This document shows, one piece after another, positions 13,738 to 18,644 of a DNA stretch of 18,644 nucleotides. This DNA is from UBA1930 sp943368475 (GTDB lineage: Bacteria; Bacteroidota; Bacteroidia; Chitinophagales; Chitinophagaceae). The notes under the pieces are model-generated. The model did not search any database. It was not told where the DNA came from and saw only the letters and a list, made by a program, of their open reading frames with translations. Position 1 is the first letter of the stretch. Each line of letters starts with the position of its first letter. The stretch covers positions 1 through 18,644 of the forward strand of contig CALRLF020000081.1 in NCBI GenBank assembly GCA_943368475.1, given 5' to 3'. The position numbers and the translations under genes are program-made.

Positions 13738-14282
13738 ATCAACCAAAAAATACATCCAATTTTCCTGGACAAATACATGAAACTCCTGGAGGAGGAATTG
13801 TACTTAGTAAATTAGACGATGTAATAAATTGGGCTCGTTCTAACTCGTTATGGCCGTTAACTTTTGCTACCAGTTGTTGTGGTATTGAATATATGGCTGT
13901 TGCAGGTGCCAAATATGATTTCTCAAGATTTGGTTTTGAAGTAGCCAGGGCTTCTCCACGACAGGCCGACGTAATCATTATTGCAGGAACAATTGTAAAT
14001 AAAATGGCTCCAGTTTTAAAAAGATTATACGATCAAATGGCCGATCCAAAATATGTAATTGCAATGGGTGCATGTGCCATAAGTGGTGGACCATTTTTCT
14101 ACAATACATATTCAGTTGTTAAAGGTGCCGACCATGTAATTCCAGTTGATGTTTATGTGGCAGGTTGCCCTCCCAGACCAGAAGCCTTATTACATGCATT
14201 GATTGCTTTACAAGAGAAAATCAAAAGTGGTCAAACAAGAGAGCAGATAAAAGAGGGATTAAAGGTAGAGGGTGTAAGGTAG
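13728..14282 (+). CDS. nuoB: NADH-quinone oxidoreductase subunit B
   Basis: 184 residues. It carries the N2 iron-sulfur cluster of Complex I; ligands are Cys50-Cys51 in TSCCGIEYMA, Cys116 in MGACAISGG and Cys147 in AGCPPRPEALL. The start overlaps nuoA by 10 bases. The conserved domain ends near residue 166, and the last ten residues (KEGLKVEGVR, coding 14250-14279) are encoded by a purine-rich GGTTTAAGG-like repeat that continues past the stop codon. The protein's end was therefore probably replaced or extended by that repeat. Complex I as a whole moves electrons from NADH, or from ferredoxin/flavodoxin in 11-subunit forms, to quinone. Confidence 0.96.
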   Translation: MEINQPKNTSNFPGQIHETPGGGIVLSKLDDVINWARSNSLWPLTFATSCCGIEYMAVAGAKYDFSRFGFEVARASPRQADVIIIAGTIVNKMAPVLKRLYDQMADPKYVIAMGACAISGGPFFYNTYSVVKGADHVIPVDVYVAGCPPRPEALLHALIALQEKIKSGQTREQIKEGLKVEGVR

Positions 14283-14340
14283 AGAAAGGTTTAAGGTTGA
14301 GGGTTTAAGAAGAAGTTAGAAGAAAGGAGATAGAAGATTG
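14253..14340 (+). repeat. Purine-rich repeat module A, copy 1 (end of nuoB and spacer)
   Basis: Strand-biased G/A-rich stretch built of GGTTTAAGG, GGTAGAG and GGTGTAAGG words. It begins inside nuoB and runs 58 bases past its stop. It shares the 13-mer TAAGGTAGAGAAA (14275-14287) and the 12-mer AAGGTTTAAGGT (14286-14297) exactly with module A of the nuoD/nuoH spacer. Confidence 0.7.
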
Positions 14341-14373
14341 ATGTTATAGATTGGATAACACTTATATTTTACA

Positions 14374-14416
14374 TGCTTTGTGCATTTTGTATTCTTTGTT
14401 GCTTGGTGTGAAATAA
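14374..14416 (+). repeat. 43-bp direct repeat B1 in nuoB/nuoC spacer
   Basis: Made of CTTTGTG-like words about 9-10 bases apart, ending GTGAAATAA. It aligns without gaps to 14434-14476 with 34 of 43 identities; copy-to-copy offset is 60 bases. Confidence 0.75.
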
Positions 14417-14433
14417 TACTTTGTTTGAAAAAA

Positions 14434-14476
14434 TACTTTGTGTACTTAGTATACTTTGTCACTTTGTGAGAAATAA
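14434..14476 (+). repeat. 43-bp direct repeat B2 in nuoB/nuoC spacer
   Basis: Second copy of the B repeat. It ends GAGAAATAA and runs straight into AAAATAAAA, with the nuoC ATG eight bases later. The same tail (GAGAAATAAAAA-like) closes the spacer before nuoH, so it may contribute to the ribosome-binding region. Confidence 0.75.
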
Positions 14477-14484
14477 AAATAAAA

Positions 14485-14943
14485 ATGACTAACGAAGATT
14501 TAAAAACCAAAATTACTGAACTGCTTGCCACAGCTACTTTTGAAGAAGGTGGTGAATGGCTCAATATTAATATTGATGCTAAAGATTGGTTGCCTTTTGC
14601 TAAACAGTTACGTAACGATACTTCTTTATTTTTTGATGCTATGTTTTGTTTAACCTGTATAGATTGGAAAACACATCTTACCATGGTGTATCATTTAACA
14701 TCAACCAAATTTCGCCACAACATTGTTGTAAAATCCAAATTAGATAGCAAGAGTCCTGAAATAGAAACTGTATCAGCAATCTGGCGAACAGCTGAATTTC
14801 ATGAAAGAGAAGTATATGAAATGTTTGGTGTAAATTTTTTAAATCATCCTGATTTACGCTTATTAATATTACCCGATGGATGGGAAGGGAAAAATCCATT
14901 AAGAAAAGATTTTGAAGACCCTATTAACATGATCAAATTGTAG
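14485..14943 (+). CDS. nuoC: NADH-quinone oxidoreductase subunit C
   Basis: 152 residues, the 30-kDa subunit of the peripheral arm. The family signature is complete: WRTAEFHEREVYEMFGVNFLNHPDLRLLILPDGWEGKNPLRKDF (about residues 97-141). It is a separate gene rather than a NuoCD fusion. It is followed by nuoD after only 2 bases, while its own start comes after the repeat-filled 202-base spacer. The ATG at 14485 has an A-rich upstream region, as is usual in this phylum. Confidence 0.95.
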   Translation: MTNEDLKTKITELLATATFEEGGEWLNINIDAKDWLPFAKQLRNDTSLFFDAMFCLTCIDWKTHLTMVYHLTSTKFRHNIVVKSKLDSKSPEIETVSAIWRTAEFHEREVYEMFGVNFLNHPDLRLLILPDGWEGKNPLRKDFEDPINMIKL

Positions 14944-14945
14944 AC

Positions 14946-16061
14946 ATGGTTGAAGAAATTGGCAAAACAGCAGATGGCAACATCATCATCAATATAGGAC
15001 CTCAACACCCTGCAACACATGGTGTGCTTCATCTTGTTGTAACACTCAATGGTGAAACCATTGTAAAAATTGAACCACATTTAGGGTATATACACCGCTC
15101 TATTGAGAAAATGTGTGAGAGCCTTACTTATAGGCAATTCATCTATGTTACAAGTAGAATGGATTATTTATCTTCTCACATCAACAATCATGCTTGTGCA
15201 TTAACAGTTGAAAAAGCCATGCAAATTGAAGTGCCACCAAGAGCACAAGTGATTAGGGTTTTAATGGATGAACTCACCCGTATTGCATCACATGAATTGT
15301 GGTGGGGAGCAATGGCAATGGACTTAGGAGCCTTCACTCCTTTCTTCCATGCATTCAGAGAAAGGGAAAGTATCAACGATATTATGGAAGAAACTTGTGG
15401 TGCACGTTTAACTATGAATTACATGGTTCCTGGTGGTGTAATGCAAGATATTCATCCCAACTTTCAGAACAGGGTTAAAACTTTTTTGAAATTATATAAG
15501 AGCAAGATTCATGAATATGATGAACTGGTAACAGGCAATATCATTTTCCAAAACAGAATGAAAGGAATTGGTATTCTTTCTCCTGAAGATGCCATAAGTT
15601 ATGGCGTTAGTGGACCAGCAATGAGAGGCAGTGGAGTAAGTTGTGATATAAGAAAAGTATATCCTTACGAAATATACCATCAACTAGATTTTGAAGAAGT
15701 TTTAGAAACAGGCTGCGATTCTTTTGCACGTTACATGGTACGATTAAGAGAAATGCAACAATCCATCAGAATTATTGAACAGCTAATTGATAATATTCCA
15801 GAAGGTGAATTTCAAGCTAAAACAAAAGCCGTATTGAAATTACCTAAAGGTGATTTTTATACAAAAGTTGAAACTGCTCGTGGAGAGTTTGGTGTTTACA
15901 TTGTGAGTGAAGGTGGCACAACGCCCTACCGAATTAAATTTCGTTCACCAGGCTTTTCTAACCTCTCAGCATTAGATCATATGGCTCGTGGAAGTAAGTT
16001 GGGCGATTTAATTGCCATGATGGGAACTTTAGATTTGGTGATACCGGATATTGATCGTTAA
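14946..16061 (+). CDS. nuoD: NADH-quinone oxidoreductase subunit D
   Basis: 371 residues, slightly shorter than the usual ~400 but complete. It is the 49-kDa subunit forming the quinone site with NuoB. Family signatures: IGPQHPATHGVLHLVVTLNGE (about 17-37), EPHLGYIHRSIEKM, YVTSRMDYLSSHINNHA, ELTRIASHELWWGAMAMDLGA, GPAMRGSGVSCDIRK, and the C-terminal GDLIAMMGTLDLVIPDIDR. The start is 2 bases after the nuoC stop. Its stop codon TAA is the first bases of repeat module A, and nuoE, nuoF and nuoG, which usually follow here, are missing. Confidence 0.96.
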   Translation: MVEEIGKTADGNIIINIGPQHPATHGVLHLVVTLNGETIVKIEPHLGYIHRSIEKMCESLTYRQFIYVTSRMDYLSSHINNHACALTVEKAMQIEVPPRAQVIRVLMDELTRIASHELWWGAMAMDLGAFTPFFHAFRERESINDIMEETCGARLTMNYMVPGGVMQDIHPNFQNRVKTFLKLYKSKIHEYDELVTGNIIFQNRMKGIGILSPEDAISYGVSGPAMRGSGVSCDIRKVYPYEIYHQLDFEEVLETGCDSFARYMVRLREMQQSIRIIEQLIDNIPEGEFQAKTKAVLKLPKGDFYTKVETARGEFGVYIVSEGGTTPYRIKFRSPGFSNLSALDHMARGSKLGDLIAMMGTLDLVIPDIDR

Positions 16062-16099
16062 GGTTTAAGGTAAAAGGTGTAGGGTTTAAGGTAGAGAAA
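16060..16099 (+). repeat. Purine-rich repeat module A, copy 2 (after nuoD)
   Basis: Begins within the nuoD stop codon with AAGGTTTAAGGT (16060-16071) and ends with TAAGGTAGAGAAA (16087-16099). Both words also occur exactly in copy 1 next to the nuoB stop. Confidence 0.7.
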
Positions 16100-16105
16100 A
16101 AATTA

Positions 16106-16134
16106 TCTCTGTTATTCGTGAAATCTGTGAGAAA
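16106..16134 (+). repeat. 29-bp repeat C1 in nuoD/nuoH spacer
   Basis: TCT-GTTAT-CGTG-TCTGTGAGAAA word pattern. It aligns ungapped with 16241-16269 at 22 of 29 positions. An A-rich AATAAAAA-type tail follows, as after C2 and B2. Confidence 0.65.
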
Positions 16135-16163
16135 AAATAAAAAAAGTTGAATAGCATTACCAA

Positions 16164-16217
16164 ACGCTGCAGTGTGCGACGCAACAAAAGTTACATAGTA
16201 GTAATGTAGCTGGTAAC
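16164..16217. other. Higher-GC patch and inverted repeat in nuoD/nuoH spacer
   Basis: Bases 16164-16185 (CGCTGCAG ... GCGACGC) are clearly richer in G+C than anything nearby. They are followed by GTTAC (16190-16194) / GTAAC (16213-16217) arms, with an alternative inner pairing TACAT (16192-16196) / ATGTA (16204-16208). No coding frame or known RNA motif is recognised. Confidence 0.4.
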
Positions 16218-16240
16218 ATAAAAATTCTTACTGAAAACAT

Positions 16241-16269
16241 TCTGCGTTATCCGTGTTTTCTGCGAGAAA
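16241..16269 (+). repeat. 29-bp repeat C2 in nuoD/nuoH spacer
   Basis: TCTGCGTTATCCGTG followed by TTTTCTGCGAGAAA. It is the second C copy, 135 bases after C1. Its A-rich tail leads to the nuoH ATG at 16285. Confidence 0.65.
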
Positions 16270-16284
16270 TAAAAAATAAACAGC

Positions 16285-17361
16285 ATGTGGAGTTTTTCAA
16301 ACATAGCAAGCTTTATTCATGAATGGTTGAGCAAAACCTTCACCCCTACATGGACAATGGTTTTTGAAATGGTTATTGCAGGTGTTGCAGTAATTGGATT
16401 GTTTGCCATTTTAGGATTGGTATTGGTAATCATGGAACGAAAAGTTGCTGCATGGATGCAAATTCGTTTAGGACCAAATCGTGTTGGTCCAAAAGGTTTA
16501 CTTCAATCAATGGCAGATACAGTAAAACTCTTAGTAAAAGAAGGTTTAACACCAAATGGTGCAGATAAATTCTTGTTCAACTTTGCTCCATTTATAGCCA
16601 TGATGGTAGCTATGTTATTAATGGCTCCCATAGCATTTGCAAAAGATTTTCAACTGTGGGATTTAAACATTGGCGTACTATTCGTTACTGCAGTTGGCTC
16701 AATAATGGTCATCAGTATTTTAATAGCTGGTTGGAGCAGCAACAACAAATATTCTTTAATGGGTGCAATGCGTAGTGGAGCACAAATTGTGAGTTATGAA
16801 CTAAGTGCAGGACTTTCAATATTAGCTGTAATTGTTTTTACAGGCAGTTTACAAATGTCTGATATCGTTCATTCACAAGCAACAGGTTGGTGGATTTTTA
16901 AAGGTCATATTCCTGTGTGTATTGCATTTGTTAATTACATTATTGCAGTAACAGCCGAAACAAACAGAGCTCCATTCGATTTAGTTGAAGCAGAATCAGA
17001 ATTAACAGCAGGTTTTCATACAGAGTATTCAGGAATGAAATTCGCCTTATTCTTTTTATCAGAATACATCAACGTATTTATTGGTTGTGCAGTAGGTGCA
17101 ACATTATTTTTAGGTGGCTGGATGCCTTTTCACATCAGCGATTGGCATGCCTTTAATCATGTGATGGATTATATTCCATCAAGCATGTGGTTCTTTGGAA
17201 AGACGTTCTTCCTTATATTTTTAATCATGTGGTTCAGGTGGACATTCCCACGTTTAAGAATCGACCAACTCTTAAATCTTGAGTGGAAATATTTACTACC
17301 CATCAGCATGATTAACCTTTTGCTGGCAACAGCATTGGCAATATTGGGATGGCACTTTTAA
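16285..17361 (+). CDS. nuoH: NADH-quinone oxidoreductase subunit H
   Basis: 358 residues with about eight membrane helices, normal for NuoH/ND1. Signatures: VIMERKVAAWMQIRLGPNRVGPKGLLQSMADTVKLLVKEG (about residues 48-88), the acidic quinone-site loop AETNRAPFDLVEAESELTAGFHTEYSGMKFALFFLSEY (about 223-260) and FRWTFPRLRIDQLLNLEWKYLLPI near the end. It anchors the peripheral arm to the membrane arm. It follows a 223-base spacer after nuoD rather than nuoG. Its stop codon is again the start of an A-type repeat. Confidence 0.96.
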   Translation: MWSFSNIASFIHEWLSKTFTPTWTMVFEMVIAGVAVIGLFAILGLVLVIMERKVAAWMQIRLGPNRVGPKGLLQSMADTVKLLVKEGLTPNGADKFLFNFAPFIAMMVAMLLMAPIAFAKDFQLWDLNIGVLFVTAVGSIMVISILIAGWSSNNKYSLMGAMRSGAQIVSYELSAGLSILAVIVFTGSLQMSDIVHSQATGWWIFKGHIPVCIAFVNYIIAVTAETNRAPFDLVEAESELTAGFHTEYSGMKFALFFLSEYINVFIGCAVGATLFLGGWMPFHISDWHAFNHVMDYIPSSMWFFGKTFFLIFLIMWFRWTFPRLRIDQLLNLEWKYLLPISMINLLLATALAILGWHF

Positions 17362-17384
17362 GGCAAAAGGTAGAAAGTAAAAGG
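17359..17384 (+). repeat. Purine-rich module A-like remnant after nuoH
   Basis: TAAGGCAAAAGGTAGAAAG plus AAAAGG words start at the nuoH stop codon. Shorter and more diverged than copies 1 and 2, but with the same position relative to a stop codon and the same AAGG/GGTAGA words. Confidence 0.5.
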
Positions 17385-17405
17385 CATTGAAAGATTTTTT
17401 GTACC

Positions 17406-17509
17406 AAGCTGAAGAATTTCTATTTAGCTTCAGCAGAGCCTGTACTGAGCGTAGTCGAAGTATCGCACTCTTGTACTGATAGTTCTTTATTCAGCTTTTT
17501 TAAAAAGCT
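17406..17509. repeat. REP/MITE-like element with inverted repeats in nuoH/nuoI spacer
   Basis: Near-terminal inverted repeats (17406-17416 and 17487-17497, 10 of 11 matches) enclose a hairpin GCTGAAG (17408-17414) / CTTCAGC (17428-17434), a core CTGAGCGTAGTCGAAG (17445-17460) and two copies of TGTACTGA (17441-17448, 17472-17479). The right end carries AGCTTTTT (17493-17500) / AAAAAGCT (17502-17509). The core resembles, from memory, a short repeat dispersed between genes in many Bacteroidota genomes. No open frame. Confidence 0.6.
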
Positions 17510-17552
17510 AATTATTAACGAAAAATAAAATTTCCCTTTAGGGATTAAGGGC

Positions 17553-18029
17553 ATGTTTATAACGAATTACATAAAAGAAGTTTTCGGTGCAGTAAAATCA
17601 CTGGTAACAGGTATGCGTCGTACCCTGTATTATTTTACACACCATAAAGAAATTATTACTGAACAATACCCTGATAACAGAGATACTTTGGTATTGCCTG
17701 AACGTTTCAAAGGTGAAGTAGTAATGCCACACAACGAAAGCAACGAACATCGCTGCACTGGTTGTACGGCATGTGAACTGGCTTGCCCTAATGGCACCAT
17801 TAAAGTAATTACCAAATTTGAGGTGAATGCCGAAGGAAAGAAAAAGAAAGCTATTGATAAATTGGTGTATCATTTAGAGCTGTGTACCATGTGTAACTTA
17901 TGTGTTGTTGCCTGCCCAAGTGATGCAATTAAAATGGCACAAACATTTGAACACAGTGTATTTAATAGAAGTGAATTAACTAAGGTTTTAAACTTTCCTG
18001 ATTCAAAAATCATGGAAGGTGTTGAATAA
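17553..18029 (+). CDS. nuoI: NADH-quinone oxidoreductase subunit I
   Basis: 158 residues, the two-[4Fe-4S] ferredoxin-like subunit of Complex I. The first ligand set is CTGCTACELACP (about residues 68-79), the second CTMCNLCVVACP (about 111-122), each the standard CxxCxxCxxxCP. The N-terminus (SLVTGMRRTLYYF) is the amphipathic membrane-contacting helix, followed by the PERFKGEVVMP segment. It passes electrons toward N2 in NuoB. It lies after the 191-base spacer containing the REP-like element, then nuoJ follows 26 bases downstream. Confidence 0.95.
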   Translation: MFITNYIKEVFGAVKSLVTGMRRTLYYFTHHKEIITEQYPDNRDTLVLPERFKGEVVMPHNESNEHRCTGCTACELACPNGTIKVITKFEVNAEGKKKKAIDKLVYHLELCTMCNLCVVACPSDAIKMAQTFEHSVFNRSELTKVLNFPDSKIMEGVE

Positions 18030-18055
18030 TATTTATAGAAGTAAAAACTGATTAC

Positions 18056-18565
18056 GTGAACGGATCAACCATCATATTTTATCTATTGGCTGCCTTAGTT
18101 TTAGGTAGTGCAATACTTAGTGTTACAACAAGACTTATTTTTAGAGCTGCTGTATATTTATTGTTCACCTTAATTGGTATTGCTGGCATTTATTTTTGGC
18201 TCGATTTCCAGTTTATTGCAGCTGTGCAAATTGTGGTTTATGTAGGAGGTATTGTGGTACTAATTATCTTCTCTATTTTTCTTACACAACAGGCTGGAGA
18301 AAAATTAGCTGTTCAAAAACTGGACAGAAAGTTATTTGCTGCACTCACTGTTTTTTGTGGTTTTGCTTTAACCATGGTTCAAGTATCAAAAAACAATTTT
18401 ATCCTTTCTGAAAAAGAAACAAGCATTTCAGTTGCTGATATCGGACATCAAATGTTGAGAACAAAAGATGGTGGTTATGCCTTACCTTTTGAAGTAATCA
18501 GCATTTTACTATTGGCAGCAATGATTGGCTGTATAGTAATTGCATTAAAAAGTAAACCAGAATAA
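18056..18565 (+). CDS. nuoJ: NADH-quinone oxidoreductase subunit J
   Basis: 169 residues with five hydrophobic helices, as in NuoJ/ND6. The diagnostic part is GIAGIYFWLDFQFIAAVQIVVYVGGIVVLIIFSIFLT (about residues 40-77), which includes the pi-bulge helix with the YVGG turn. The GTG at 18056 is used as start because the first helix is then complete and an upstream ATG is absent. The stop codon's last base is the first of the nuoK ATG, so J and K are coupled. Confidence 0.92.
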   Translation: MNGSTIIFYLLAALVLGSAILSVTTRLIFRAAVYLLFTLIGIAGIYFWLDFQFIAAVQIVVYVGGIVVLIIFSIFLTQQAGEKLAVQKLDRKLFAALTVFCGFALTMVQVSKNNFILSEKETSISVADIGHQMLRTKDGGYALPFEVISILLLAAMIGCIVIALKSKPE

Positions 18566-18644
18566 TGATGATGAACCCCGGACTATATCATATTTTATTT
18601 ATAAGCTCAGCATTATTTTTTATTGGTGTATATGGTTTCTTAAC
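18565..18644 (+). CDS. nuoK: NADH-quinone oxidoreductase subunit K (3'-truncated)
   Basis: The frame starts at three consecutive in-frame ATG codons (18565, 18568, 18571) and runs to the window edge. The translation from the third is MNPGLYHILFISSALFFIGVYGFL, which is the first helix and the conserved ALFFIGVYGFL of NuoK/ND4L. The first ATG overlaps the nuoJ stop by one base; which Met is used cannot be told from sequence. The rest of the gene, and presumably nuoL, nuoM and nuoN, lie beyond the window. Confidence 0.88.
   Translation, partial: MMMNPGLYHILFISSALFFIGVYGFL

Noticed and set aside
14374..14476. Possible mini-CRISPR (two repeats with a spacer)
   Set aside because: Only two copies at 79% identity, internally periodic, no palindromic arms and no cas genes.
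14316..14684. Minus-strand open frame of 122 codons with TKYTKYTKY and TKNTKCTKH repeats
   Set aside because: It is the reverse reading of the CTTTGTG word repeats in the nuoB/nuoC spacer and of the 5' part of nuoC; no family resemblance and antisense to a certain gene.
16164..16217. tRNA or small structured RNA gene in the nuoD/nuoH spacer
   Set aside because: No cloverleaf, no T-loop motif and only short competing hairpins.

Overview
The window comes from a low-GC member of the Bacteroidota, most likely a Chitinophagaceae-like bacterium. This rests on the protein style (N-termini of the ECF sigma factor and of Complex I subunits, a short chorismate synthase, Bacteroidota-type AMP nucleosidase), on several TAnnTTTG promoter motifs and on strong A+T bias. 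The assignment is from memory of families, not from a search. The sequence is almost fully coding. No tRNA, rRNA, CRISPR array, transposase or phage gene was seen, and no gene-free stretch exceeds 300 bases.

Layout. (1) 1-903: the end of a hotdog thioesterase and a secreted YceI protein followed by a long stem-loop terminator. (2) 1152-4189: an ECF sigma factor, a stop/start-overlapping gene for a protein with an N-terminal cytoplasmic segment, one inner-membrane helix, a long disordered linker and a C-terminal beta-barrel, then a lipoprotein. The middle protein matches the plan of the dual membrane-spanning anti-sigma factors (Dma) described in Bacteroides. (3) 4197-9134: mostly minus-strand housekeeping and orphan genes: VIT1/CCC1 transporter, AMP nucleosidase, a small PD-(D/E)xK protein (plus strand), a secreted VWA protein, DUF952 and chorismate synthase. 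(4) 9238-13219: a sulfide/persulfide cassette: DUF2892 membrane protein, rhodanese-thioredoxin lipoprotein, thioredoxin, two small Cys-bearing membrane proteins, a persulfide dioxygenase fused to two rhodanese domains, and a Crp/Fnr regulator. Two near-identical inverted repeats of the form GTGACAnnnATCAC stand in front of its transcription units and are probably that regulator's operators. (5) 13381-18644: the Complex I (nuo) operon in the order A-B-C-D-H-I-J-K, lacking E, F and G at the usual place between D and H.

The most unusual structure is in the nuo operon. Three spacers of about 200 bp (B/C, D/H, H/I) each begin, at or inside the preceding stop codon, with a purine-rich GGTTTAAGG-like repeat. 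The first two then carry paired word-like degenerate repeats that end in a shared GAGAAATAAAAA-like tail just before the next start codon. The third carries a REP-like element with inverted repeats. In nuoB the repeat even encodes the last ten residues.

Three convergent gene pairs (4189/4197, 6204/6197, 10277/10282) abut or overlap with no room for a conventional terminator, so antisense read-through is likely there.
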